Positions 23,007 through 31,929 of a stretch of 64,000 bases of DNA are shown here, one piece after another. A program made the translations under genes and the position numbers. The stretch is from Paenarthrobacter nitroguajacolicus JCM 14115 (GTDB taxonomy: Bacteria; Actinomycetota; Actinomycetes; Actinomycetales; Micrococcaceae), in contig BBFS01000013.1 in the NCBI GenBank assembly GCA_001313365.1, positions 4,869 through 68,868 of the forward strand. Reading direction: 5' to 3'. The notes under the pieces were generated by a model, which was given only the letters and a program-made list of their open reading frames with translations, searched no databases and had not been told where the DNA came from. Every line of letters starts with the position of its first letter. Positions within the stretch are counted from its first letter, which is position 1.

Positions 23007-23836
23007 ATGGCAGAAGAAACCACATCCACATCGGTTTACCGGAACGGCCACGAAATCGAATGCTGGCTCACGGACATGGACGGCGTACTGGTTCACGAAA
23101 ACCAGGCGATCCCCCCCGGTGCGGCTGAGCTGATCCAGCGCTGGGTGGACACGTCCAAGCGCTTCCTGGTCCTGACCAATAACTCCATCTTCACTCCCCG
23201 CGACCTCGCTGCCCGCCTGCGCGCGTCCGGCCTGGAAGTCCCCCCCGAAGAGAACATCTGGACGTCCGCGCTGGCCACCGCCCAGTTCCTCAAGGACCAG
23301 GTCCAGTCCTCTGATTCTGGCAACCGCGCCTACACCATCGGCGAAGCCGGACTCACAACGGCCCTGCACGAGGCCGGGTTCATCCTCACGGACACCGACC
23401 CCGACTTCGTGGTGCTCGGCGAGACGCGTACTTATTCTTTCGAGGCGATCACCATGGCCGTCCGCCACATCCTGGCGGGCGCCCGCTTCATCGCCACCAA
23501 CCCGGACGCCACCGGTCCCTCCAAGGACGGCCCCCATGCCCGCGACCGGTGCCATCGCGGCCATGATCACCAAAGCCACGGGCCGCGAGCCGTACATTGT
23601 GGGCAAGCCAAACCCCCATGATGTTCCGCTCCGCCATGAACCAAATTGACGCACACTCCGAGACCACGGCAATGATCGGCGACCGCATGGACACGGACAT
23701 CGTGGCCGGCATGGAAGCGGGCCTGCACACGGTCCTGGTACTCAGCGGCATCACGCAGCGCGAAGAAATCGTGTCCTTCCCGTTCCGGCCCAACCAGATC
23801 CTGAACTCGGTGGCCGACCTCAAGAGCCAGATCTAA
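23007..23836 (+). CDS. HAD superfamily hydrolase, class IIA (NagD-like)
   Basis: Cytoplasmic sugar-phosphate or nucleotide phosphatase, about 275 residues. HAD motif I is WLTDMDGVLVHENQ near residue 20, motif II is FLVLTNNSIFT near 55, and the C2A cap lies between them. Motif III is IVGKPNPMMFRSAMNQ and motif IV is AMIGDRMDTDIVAGMEAGLH. ATG at 23007 is chosen over 22959 because GGAGGCAAAT precedes it. The frame changes near 23530 and 23612 at C-runs. A tyrosine phosphatase gene follows after nine bases. Confidence 0.88.
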
Positions 23837-23845
23837 GGGAAACCC

Positions 23846-24558
23846 ATGGCTGTGCTCAATCTGCGTCCTTTGGCCGGCGGCCGGATACTCAGAGGAAGCC
23901 AGCCGTTCGGTTTGGATGCCGCTGCAACGTCGGGTTTCCTGGCGGAGCACGGCATCCAGGCAATTGTGGACCTGCGGAGCGAGCTTGAGCGTTCGTTGGT
24001 TCCGTGGCTGGTTCAGGACAACAACGACGGCGGTGGCGGGCCTGCCGCCGTCGTCCCGCCCGCCGTCGAACTCATCCATAACCCGTTGGACCCGAACGCC
24101 ATCGCAGGGTCGCTCCAGGCCGTGGAAACGGCCGAAGACCTCGGGGATCTGTATCTGGCTGGATCCGGCTGCGGCCCGAATGGGTGGGTGACGCCCTGCG
24201 ACCGGTCGCCCGCGGCAAGCGCACGCTTGTTCACTGTTCGCTGGGCAAGGACCGAACAGGTGTGGTGTCGGCGATCGGACTCCTGGCAGCAGGAGGGACC
24301 GAGGACCAGGTGGTGGCGGATTACGCGGCCACCACAGTCAACCTGCCGGACGTCCTGGAAGTCATGGCAGAAACATGGCGCCTGAGCGTTCCCTCAACAC
24401 CGGCGGAGTATTTCAGCCCCGACCTCATGATCCTGCAGAGCCCCGAAGCTGCGATGCGGCATTTCCTGGCCAGGTTCGCGCAGGAGTTCGGCGACGTGCG
24501 GAGCTTTCTGCGCGAGGCGGGCCTCACCGCCGTCGAGGTTGAATCGCTGGCTCTGTAA
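23846..24558 (+). CDS. tyrosine-protein phosphatase (PTP/DSP fold)
   Basis: Phosphatase of about 238 residues with the Cys-based P-loop HCSLGKDRTGVVSAIGLLAA near residue 130, the actinobacterial PtpB/Y_phosphatase3 signature that can also act on phosphoinositides. The N-terminus reads LAGGRILRGSQPFGLDAAAT, and an Asp in AIVDLRSELERSL is usual for the family. Frames change near 24160 and 24190. ATG at 23846 follows AAGGGAAACCC close to the HAD gene stop, so the two phosphatases are probably co-expressed. The natural substrate is unknown. Confidence 0.85.
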
Positions 24559-24569
24559 TACTTGGGTGA

Positions 24570-25817
24570 ATGAGTAGGACGAACTGGCTCGCGGACGTCA
24601 AACCCCCCCTGCCCGGAGGGTGGGTTCTTCGCTCGGCCATCGTTCTGGCAACCTTGCTTTTTTTGGCCTTGGGGGATTCGCTGGCAACAACACGATCTTT
24701 CGTCGTTTCAGGGATGGCTGGAGCTGGTAGTCCCGTACCTGCCGCTTCTCGCGCTACTGTTCGGTGCCATGCAAGCGGCTGTTGCCTGGTGCCTCTCCCT
24801 GGCGGTCATCACGATCCTGGGCGGAGACGCTTCCCTCCTGGTGGCGATGATCTTCCCCACCATGGTGGTGGTGGCTTTCTGTTCCTTCCTTCTTCCGTGG
24901 AAGCTGGCCATCAATTTTTCGTTGTTCGTGCCCAGCGTCTTGCTGGGGGGGCTGTACATATCAACGCCTGAGATGGCCGACCAACCGGCAGTGTTGCTGG
25001 CCTGGTGGTCTTCCTTGCGGCCGCAGCATGGCGCAGCGTCAACGTCTACCGGCATCGATACGAACAAAGCACACACCACATCCGTGATTTGCAGGAGCAA
25101 CAGGCGCAAGTCCGCAGTGAGGAAAGGACCCGTCTGGCCCATGAGCTTCACGACATCGTGGCCCACGACGTGACCATCATTGCCATGCAAGCGCGACGCG
25201 CTGAGTTCGTGAACGACCAGGCAAAGACATCCCAAATCCTGGAGGGCATTGGAAATGCAGCGCAGCAGACCCTGCAGGATCTGCGCAGTCTTGTGACCCT
25301 CCTCAAGGAAGAGGAAAGGGACGAGCCGGGAAGCGGTTCGCAGACACCGGACCGCGAAGGGCAGGACACTGATTTCCTGGATGCTCCAGCGATGTCCGGT
25401 GAAACCACCACCGCCGTGGGCTTGGTCCATGACCTCGACGGAGTGGTCGAAGCATTGGATCGGGCAGGCTTCCAGGTGAGCCTCGTCGTCGAGGGCGAAG
25501 TAGCCCGGATTCCGGCCAGCCTGCGCCAGGCGCTTCGCCGGACGGTACGGGAAATGGGGACCAACGTGCTCAAACACGCCGACCCGTCCGGGATAGTGGA
25601 TCTGCGCTTGTCTGTAGGGGGGGCCGATCGCGTGCAACTGGCATCAGAGAACACGGTCTCCACCGCGGAGCCGATCATGTCTTCCCGGACCGGGCTTGAG
25701 GCAATGAGTGCCCGCTGCGAAGTGTTCGGAGGATTCATGGACGTCGGCCACAGGGACGGGCGCTGGACCACCGCGGTGTCCATCCCACTGGAAGGCCTGG
25801 CGTCCGCCAATTCGTGA
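24570..25817 (+). CDS. NarL-type sensor histidine kinase
   Basis: Membrane sensor kinase, about 415 residues. The N-terminal part has hydrophobic segments WVLRSAIVLATLLFLAL, VAWCLSLAVITILGG, VAMIFPTMVVVAFCSFLL and LFVPSVLLGGLYI. A coiled linker leads to the HisKA_3 box RTRLAHELHDIVAHDVTIIA, with the phospho-accepting His in ELHD. The ATPase part contains VREMGTNVLKHADPSG (N-box) and GLEAMSARCEVFGGFM (G2-like). Breaks lie near 24715-24770 and 25000. The response regulator starts 50 bases downstream. It lies just before the lanthipeptide operon on the opposite strand, so it may sense conditions for that system. This link is inference. Confidence 0.85.
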
Positions 25818-25867
25818 TCGCATTTATGGGAGGATTGGCTCCGTGACTGACATTGGGGGGGATCAGT

Positions 25868-26557
25868 ATGACGCGAGTGTTGTTGGTGGATGATGAGCTG
25901 TTGGCGCGGGAGATCCTGCGTGATTACCTCTCGTCGGACCCGTCCATCGAGGTCGTAGGTGAGGCGTCGGATGGGCGCGTGGCGGTGGTCCAGGCAGCTT
26001 CGCTTCGCCCGGATGTGATCCTGATGGATATGCAGATGCCGGTGATGGACGGCGTGGCTGCAACGGCCCAAATCCACGCAGACTTCCCGGAAATCGCCAT
26101 CCTGGGGGGGTTGAGCACCTTCTCGACGGATCGCTACGTGGTAGACCTATTGCGTGCTGGAGCGTCAGGTTACCTGGTCAAGGACACGCTGCCCAAGGAG
26201 ATCACTGCCGCCATCCACACTGTGATGGCCGGTGAGTCCGTACTATCCTCCAAAGTGACACGGCATGTTGTGACAGGGCTGGCGGAGTCCGTCCCGGCCG
26301 AAGTCGTTCCGGACCCGAAGCTCGTGGGCGCGTTGACCAAGAAGGAGCTGGAGGTGATCCAGTTGCTGGGACGTGGAATGAGCAACCGGGAGATGGCTGC
26401 AGAGCTCTTCGTGACAGAGTCCACCATCAAGGCGCGGTTCGTGAACGTGATGGAGAAACTCGGCGTGAGGGATCGGGTGCAGATCCTCGTAGCCGCCGTC
26501 GAAGGAGGGCTTGTGGACCTTAGCCCCCCCGGTTCGCGGACAGGGCTGGGTTCGTGA
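25868..26557 (+). CDS. NarL/LuxR-type response regulator
   Basis: DNA-binding response regulator, 229 residues. The receiver domain has VLLVDDELLAREILRDYL, the phospho-acceptor Asp in DVILMDMQMPVMDG, and GYLVKDTLPKEI with the conserved Lys. The LuxR helix-turn-helix is LTKKELEVIQLLGRGMSNRE followed by MAAELFVTESTIKARFVNVM. ATG at 25868 is chosen, since the upstream ATG at 25853 lies in the G-run that forms part of the ribosome-binding region. A G-run at 26104 adds one Gly before LSTFSTDRYV. It pairs with the kinase upstream and converges with the lanthipeptide operon. Confidence 0.92.
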   Translation: MTRVLLVDDELLAREILRDYLSSDPSIEVVGEASDGRVAVVQAASLRPDVILMDMQMPVMDGVAATAQIHADFPEIAILGGLSTFSTDRYVVDLLRAGASGYLVKDTLPKEITAAIHTVMAGESVLSSKVTRHVVTGLAESVPAEVVPDPKLVGALTKKELEVIQLLGRGMSNREMAAELFVTESTIKARFVNVMEKLGVRDRVQILVAAVEGGLVDLSPPGSRTGLGS

Positions 26558-26570
26558 GGACCCGGACAAG

Positions 26571-27488
26571 CTAACTGCGGCCCAGGATCTCCTTGATGGG
26601 CCGAACCAACCTTCGACGGCCTGCTCAATGGCAGCTGGGGCCACATGGTCGACGGCGGTATCCGGACTGCGGACGAGCTCGCCACCCCCCCATCCCATCA
26701 CCTCGTAATGGGCAAGGGAACGGGCCAGTTCAAGCGGGGACTGCCACGCGCGATTTAGATTCGTGCGGGCAAATTCCCTGGCCTGCTCCACAGCTTCCAA
26801 GTGCTCCGCAACACTGAATCCAGCCACTGTTGATAGCGCCGTTTCCAGAACGGCCGACCCGTTGGGCCGGGACGCGATGACTTGCCACGTCACCGTTGCC
26901 GTAGAGCCCTCCAGCCCCCCGGCCGGCTTGAAGGATTGCTTGGTACCCGGACTTTTGAATGGCGTCGGGCAGCAGGTTCCCGGTCCTCCGGCGATCAGGC
27001 AAATGGCCAGGAAAGTTGCGGCGAACCCGACGTTCGCGGCCGGGTCCTGACCGATGATGAATGTCTGCTCGAATCCCTGTGCCGTGGTCTGCTTCATGGT
27101 GCTCCGGAATGCTTGCTGCGGAGAGGGAGACACTTCTCCCTTGCGTTCCGACAGGCGGCCTTCAAGATCTTCCAGGACGCTGGCAGTACCCACAACAGCG
27201 AGCACGGGGGGGTCACCAAATATTCCCAACTGCTCGGTGTTCACGACATCTTCAATCCAGCTCCGTGCAGCACCCTCCGGCAGTGTCGCCGTCATGACCA
27301 CGGCGCCGTCACCGGGCGTCCACGTCACGGCAACCGGCTGCTTGGCTGGCCCGCCCTGTTCCCCCGGCCCGGGTAACGGCATCACGCAGGCGCGGGACGC
27401 CGTCGGAAGCAGTCCGCCAGCCCATCGACACGGTGGTGAAGCGGGAACGCCGGTCAACCTGGCCAAAGTATCGGCGAGTGGTGATCAT
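26571..27488 (-). CDS. M16-like peptidase, non-catalytic partner (class V lanthipeptide operon)
   Basis: About 305 residues, last gene of the lanthipeptide operon. The N-terminus MITTRRYFGQVDRRSRFTTV lacks the HxxEH zinc motif, so it probably acts as the inactive partner in an M16 heterodimer. Later segments are VNTEQLGIFGDPPVLAVVGT, FIIGQDPAANVGFAATFLAI and AEHLEAVEQAREFARTNLNR, the last a helical C-terminal part typical of M16. Frames change near 27350-27400, 26965 and 26600, and the stop is taken as the TAG at 26571. The ATG overlaps the stop of the catalytic subunit gene. Expected role is maturation of the precursor peptides by leader removal. Confidence 0.65.
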
Positions 27489-28751
27489 TGGAGAATCTCC
27501 TCGGAGGGCTGGACGGTCAGTGTCACGGAGTCCTGATCGGCGAGACGCGTGCCGCGGCGGTGACTATGGGCCTTAGCCGCGCGGCGTCGTCGGATATTTC
27601 CGCGATGGACTCCGCCAATTCAGCGGCGAACGTCGGGGGCTCCCCCTCAGGAGCACGTCACGTGTGACGGTCCGCGCGAGCCGTTGGTCATCGTGGGTGA
27701 ACCTTTCCATCCGGAGTACTGTGCGGCGGGCCGCAAGCATGATGGCTGCATCATCCGCAATAGCCAACGCCCGGAATCTCTCGGGAGGATCAATGGCCTG
27801 TCCGGTGTCATCGACCAAGACAAACAGGTCGTCCCGGGTCAGGTCCCCTGGCCCGAACAAGCCAACGCTGGCGTCAAGACCATCCTGCTGGGAGAGCAGC
27901 TCAGCAGCCACAAGGTCTCCGAGGAAGTCCGGACATGCCGAATCCCCCCCAATCGCTGCCGCTGTAGCGGAGAGTACGCGTGTGGATTCGACCTCGCTGG
28001 AGTAGATCGTGGACGTCAACCCACCCCTGCGGACGGAGTTTTGGAGCCCGGGAACCAAGGGCGCCTCGTCTGAAATTCCCGAGAACGGCGCGGCCAGCAA
28101 CCGGAGCGCTCCTAAGGGATCCTCCGATGTCACCGCCGTCAAAACCGCTTCCGAGGGACGGTAAAGGCGGCGATGAAGAGCTCGTAGCTTTTCACGGGTG
28201 ACCCGGGCTGCGAGGTCACTATCGCCAGTGCCGTCGTGACCGTTGGGGGGGTGGTCCGCCCAATAGCGTGCAGTCAGGTGCGGCCAAGGCAAGACTCCCC
28301 CCCGGAGCTTGAGCCAGACGTTGAGCCCGTTCTGTCGCAACGGCACCTATTTGTTCAGTTATCTGGTGTTGAGTCAGCGCGGGACGGAACACCTGCTCAA
28401 CCAGGCGATTGGCGATCTGTTCGAGGTGTCCACTGGGACCGGTTTCGTAAAACTCGGAATAGTCCATGTGCGTGTTACCGCCGAGGACTCCCCCCCGGCC
28501 TTGTGAACGGAAACCTGCCGTTCGGATGCCGTGACGTTTTCGCTGTCCTGGTAGACCATATGTTCGAGGAGGTGCAGCATGCCTTCCTCTCCCGGCATTT
28601 CATGGCGCATTCCCGCCGGCACCCCCCCGAGGCTCATGGAAATGATGCGGGCGGAAGGATCGTGGATGGCGATCAGCCTTGTCCCGGTGTCCGATCGCAT
28701 GCCGTACACAGCTCGGCCGTCCAGTGTGCCGAGAACGGAAGGGGTGGTCAT
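27485..28751 (-). CDS. M16 family zinc metallopeptidase (class V lanthipeptide operon)
   Basis: About 420 residues. The inverted zinc motif HLLEH is present in EEGMLHLLEHMVYQDSENVT at about residues 50-70. The third metal ligand should lie in the helix ATERAQRLAQAPGG. Downstream come VTREKLRALHRRLYRPSEAV and a C-terminal half with DFLGDLVAAELLSQQDGLDA. The tail reads VTLTVQPSEEILQ. Frames change near 28500, 28300, 28250 and 27645. It overlaps genes on both sides by four bases (ATGA), so it is part of a coupled operon. With its non-catalytic neighbour it probably trims the leader, as proposed for M16 proteins of lexapeptide-type clusters. Confidence 0.78.
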
Positions 28752-29625
28752 CGCACCTCCATGGTGGTGTCCAAGTAGGAGCCAGCGAGGCGCAGCAGTG
28801 CCTTCGCTTGGGCTTCGCCTGCGCCGGCGTAGTGGTGCCAGTCGTAGGCATGCTGGGCGATCCTGAAGGCCAGTGCCGGGCCAATCCCGGACGGTCCGGG
28901 AGCTGCCCCCCCGCATGTTTCCAGGAAACCGTTGCGCATTTCGTCGAGGGCCGGCCGGAGAGCAGGGTGGAAGGCATGCAGTTCCGCCATTTCTCCGAGC
29001 ACCCAGGCGATGTCATAGCCGGGGTGGGCAAGCCCGAGGTCCTCACCGGTGAGAAGCGAGCCGGCGGCGCATCGGGAGTCACCACCCAGTGGGCCATCCC
29101 GGGATATCCGTGAACCACCACTTGGTCAGGGCTGGAAAGCATGGACTTGATCCAACGACGGATCTCCAACAGGCCGATTTCGCCCAGGACTTCGCGCGCC
29201 GGCGCCCATGTCCCTCCCAGCCAGGGCTCCGCGCGCTGGACGGTTCGTGGCGTGCTTTCAGGAAAGTCGCCGATGAGGGACGCATTTTCATGGAGACAGC
29301 TCAAAGCAGTTCCCCCCCACAGCCGCCCTGCTGCCTTGAGGTTTGCGGGCTCTCCTGCCGTGATGAGGTCGAAGACCGTGGACCCGGCCGGCGTCGAGTA
29401 AGAACGGTGGCGATCACCCCCCCGACACCTACTACCAGGAGGTCAGTACCGGGGGACAGAATCGATGCTGACCGGCAGGGAAGAGAAGGGAATCGGCGCT
29501 CCGACTCCGAGGCTATGCACCCATTCATAGGCCCCCCCTCCGACCTCGTAGACACCCGTGGACAGCAGATCCGTCCGGGTCGAGCGGATGACGGCCTTCT
29601 GCCGGGAATCCATCGCGGCGCTCAT
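28748..29625 (-). CDS. LanY-like protein, degenerate APH-kinase-like fold (class V lanthipeptide operon)
   Basis: About 290 residues, not matched with confidence to any named family. The C-terminal half looks like a decayed aminoglycoside-phosphotransferase lobe: VVVHGYPGMAHWVVTPDA stands where kinases have HGDxxxxN, and LGLAHPGYDIAWVLGEMAEL where they have the DxD-type Asp and the following helix. The catalytic Asp appears replaced by Tyr. The N-terminal part has RTDLLSTGVYEV and STVFDLITAGEPANLKAAGR. Frames change near 29450, 29310, 29060 and 28910. Start and stop overlap the neighbouring genes. By position and content it is the best candidate for the third class V maturation component, LanY, suggested to take part in ring formation. 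Confidence 0.5.
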
Positions 29626-30262
29626 ACCGTAGCCGCGTCTTTGGTCATCCCCCCCGCACGCAGGAGCCGTTCCTCTTCCAGCCGGCGCATCACGGCAGGG
29701 AACGACGGCGGCACCAGCCAAGGCGACGTCGCTGGACTCGCTGGGGCCAGGGACGGGGTCAATGACCAGGAAATTCTCCGGCATACGCAGTTTCCTGAGG
29801 GTCTCGGCAACAATCGGGTTCGCCAAGGCTCGCGGCGGCAAGGCCGGAGCGATGCAGACCTGGGCCTCCGTAGTCATTGCTGCCAGCAACGACGGCGAAT
29901 CAGCGATGCCATGAGCCAAGCGCGATGAATAGTCCAGGGTTGCCGGATAGACCAGGATGAGGTCCGCCCACTCTGCCAAATCGATGTGCGCAGCAATGAG
30001 CTCTTCCCCCCCAGCTATCGGCCTGTACACGGGACTTCAGCCGGGACTCAATGCTGTGACGGGTGATAAAACGCTGCGCGGAGTCCCGCATGATCACCTT
30101 GAACTCTGTTTCCGGTGCTGCGGAAACAGCCCATTCAATCCAGAAGGGCATTACTTGGGTGACTGCCGAGCCTGTGAGAATCAGGGCAACCTTGGAGTAT
30201 CCGAAGGCTTCGAGGGTGAGGTCCGCCCATATCGGACGGGGACTGCTGTCAGTGGTGGTCAT
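29622..30262 (-). CDS. flavoprotein, cysteine decarboxylase LanD-like (class V lanthipeptide operon)
   Basis: FMN-dependent HFCD-family protein, about 213 residues, EpiD/LanD type. It oxidatively decarboxylates the C-terminal Cys of a precursor to give an enethiol for aminovinyl-cysteine formation. The N-terminus shows VALILTGSAVTQVMPFWIEW (flavin-binding Gly/Ser region) and FKVIMRDSAQRFITRHSIE. Mid-protein HIDLAEWADLILVYPATLDY and LPPRALANPIVAETLRKLRM with the ENFLVIDP segment fit the family. Frames change near 30010 and 29700. ATG at 30262 gives MTTTDSS. An in-frame ATG at 30277 is possible. Both precursors upstream end in Cys, the expected substrate. Confidence 0.82.
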
Positions 30263-30311
30263 GGCAGGTCTCAGCATTCAGGAGGGTGGGTCGGACAGAA
30301 AAGGGTCAGGA

Positions 30312-30351
30312 GGCGCCAGCGTGATGATGTTTCCACCACCTCGCTGGCGCC
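30312..30351 (-). terminator. intra-operon hairpin, probable leaky terminator
   Basis: GGCGCCAGCG and CGCTGGCGCC form a perfect 10-bp stem. On the minus strand it is followed by TCCTGACCCTTTTCTG. It lies between the second precursor gene and the flavoprotein gene, so it would raise the precursor-to-enzyme ratio. Confidence 0.7.
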
Positions 30352-30374
30352 TTCCCCCCCGTGTTCAGGCCTGC

Positions 30375-30548
30375 CTAGCAGCCCATGGTCAGGGTTGCGC
30401 CGATGATCACCCCTGCACAGAACGGCGAGGTGGCCGGCGCGTCGGTGGCTGCGTCGCCGCCGAGCTCGTCAGCAGCCGTAAAGGTGCTGTGCGCCCGGGC
30501 CAAGTCGGTGAGGTCGGCCTGCGGGATGTCAGTAATGGTGTTCGTCAT
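30375..30548 (-). CDS. class V lanthipeptide precursor peptide, second copy
   Basis: Intact 57-residue peptide, too short for routine calling. ATG at 30548 follows AGGAGACACC. The leader is acidic (ADLTDLARAHSTFTAADELG), has Gly-Gly at 30-31, and is followed by DAATDAPATSPF. The C-terminal part is Cys44-AGVIIGATLTMG-Cys57. Thr40 and Ser41 next to Cys44, and Thr52 and Thr54 before the terminal Cys, could form lanthionine and aminovinyl-methyl-cysteine rings. The leader is almost identical to that of the copy at 30658, while the core differs at seven of the last fifteen residues. It has no poly-G or poly-C runs. Confidence 0.85.
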   Translation of the reverse strand: MTNTITDIPQADLTDLARAHSTFTAADELGGDAATDAPATSPFCAGVIIGATLTMGC

Positions 30549-30657
30549 GATGGTGTCTCCTTTTGATGGCACCACGTGGTGGGTGCGTCCGGGGGGGTGC
30601 TAATGAATGTTGCTTGTGGTTGTAATGCCGTTTGGTTGGGATGCCGCCCTGGGCGGG

Positions 30658-30831
30658 TTAGCAGCCGGCACCGAGTGTGGCGCCAACGATGATGCCGATG
30701 CACAGCGGCGAGGTTGCGGGAGCCTCGGTGGCAGCGTCGCCGCCGAGCTCGTCAGCAGCCGCGAAGGTGCTGTGGGCGCGTGCAAGATCGGTCAGGTCGG
30801 CCTGGTGGAAGTTAACGATTGCGTTGGACAT
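30658..30831 (-). CDS. class V lanthipeptide precursor peptide, first copy
   Basis: Intact 57-residue paralog of the peptide at 30375. ATG at 30831 follows AGGAGACACC. The N-terminus is MSNAIVNFHQ, then ADLTDLARAHSTFAAADELG, Gly31 and DAATEAPATSPL. The core is Cys44-IGIIVGATLGAG-Cys57. Thr52 is the only hydroxy residue between the two Cys, so an aminovinyl ring to Cys57 would span four residues. It is the first of the two precursors in transcription order and is separated from the HopA1-like gene by 112 bases that probably hold its own promoter or processing site. Confidence 0.87.
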   Translation of the reverse strand: MSNAIVNFHQADLTDLARAHSTFAAADELGGDAATEAPATSPLCIGIIVGATLGAGC

Positions 30832-30852
30832 GGTGTCTCCTGTTTGGTTTGC

Positions 30853-30870
30853 TTCCCATCTGAGTGGGAA
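30853..30870 (-). other. small hairpin in the precursor leader
   Basis: TTCCCA and TGGGAA flank TCTGAG, 22 bases upstream of the first precursor start. It may stabilise or process the transcript, or be an operator half-site. No -10/-35 pair could be placed with confidence. Confidence 0.35.
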
Positions 30871-30943
30871 GGGTTTTCTTTTCTGGGTTCCTCATGGGAG
30901 GTCTTTGGGTGCCCGGGCGGCGGTAGTCCACTGCCCGGAGTCG

Positions 30944-31929
30944 TCACTGGCCCGTGTTGTATCCGGGCCGGTGAGGGTTGATGCAGGCTGTTTGCGCTTC
31001 TTCAAACCAAGCGGTTTCGAGGTCGGTTTTTTCCACAGACGCACGGAGGAGTGCGTCCGCCAGTACCTTGAGCGGTGCTGTCCGAAGCTGAGGCCCCCCC
31101 GGTACGCCGGACGAGGATCCCTTGGTTCCATGGCAAGTGCCAGGCGGTCTCCCACGTGATGGGTGAAAACCGAGACAGGCGTGTCGTGCGCGGACAAGGA
31201 TGTAAGGGCAGTGCGAACAAGGGAAGCCGCGGCGTCTGAATCGATGGCTGACACGTAAATGACCATCGCGTCACTGCGTGGGAAGGCGAGGGATGACGAA
31301 AGGGTCTTTACCTGGTGGCTAAGGCCGCTGGCGGCAAGGGCTCCAAGAACTTTCGGCCACACTTCAAGCGCCTCAGATGCCGTCACGCAGGATATGTACA
31401 GCCTTGAAGCGTCCGCATGGTTCACCGAACCGTGGGCCCCCCCGAGCGCAAGAAGGAATCCGGGGGGTGGCGCGGCTTCGCCAACTGGGAACACGTACGC
31501 CGACGATTTCGTCCAGAGGGTTGCGTACCAGGGCCTCTTCGGGAAAGAGGACCTTCACTCCGGAGAGCTCCACCGCCTGGTGCGGAACGCCTTGGACGGA
31601 CGTCCCTGCCTGCGTCCTCGCCGACGCTGCCAGCGCCGACGCCGACGCCGACTGGATAACGGTGCGGTGCGGAATGGCATCAATAAGTGCCGCAGCAAGG
31701 TCCTGGTGGCCGGTTCCTGGCACGGTCTCGATGCCCGGGTGCCCGACATGGAGGTGTGTGTAGATCGCCCCGGCCACCTGCGAGCGCAACTCGGTGAGGC
31801 TGGTGGCACGAAGTGTGGTGGAGCCTATTCCGGCGGTGAGCGATGGGCGTCAACGGAAACCCTGTGTTCCAGGGACGCCAACACCTGTCCGAATGAAGTC
31901 GGTGTTGGAGCGTTGAGTGTGACGGTCAT
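30944..31929 (-). CDS. HopA1-like lyase LanX (class V lanthipeptide operon)
   Basis: About 325 residues, related to the type III effector HopA1 family. In class V lanthipeptides such proteins eliminate phosphate from phospho-Ser/Thr. The N-terminal region has LRSQVAGAIYTHLHVGHPG. The conserved C-terminal half shows SRLYISCVTASEALEVWPKV, LSHQVKTLSSSLAFPRSDAM followed by VIYVSAIDSD, VFTHHVGDRLALAMEP and SFGQHRSKVLADALLRA, all in the expected order. The tail reads HRPGYNTGQ. Frames change near 31830, 31470, 31100 and 31060. ATG at 31929 overlaps the kinase stop, so kinase and lyase are translationally coupled. Confidence 0.82.

Noticed and set aside
29622..30831. Linaridin cluster
   Set aside because: Linaridins also have a decarboxylase, but they lack an APH kinase and a HopA1-like lyase and use characteristic LinH/LinL membrane proteins that are not seen.
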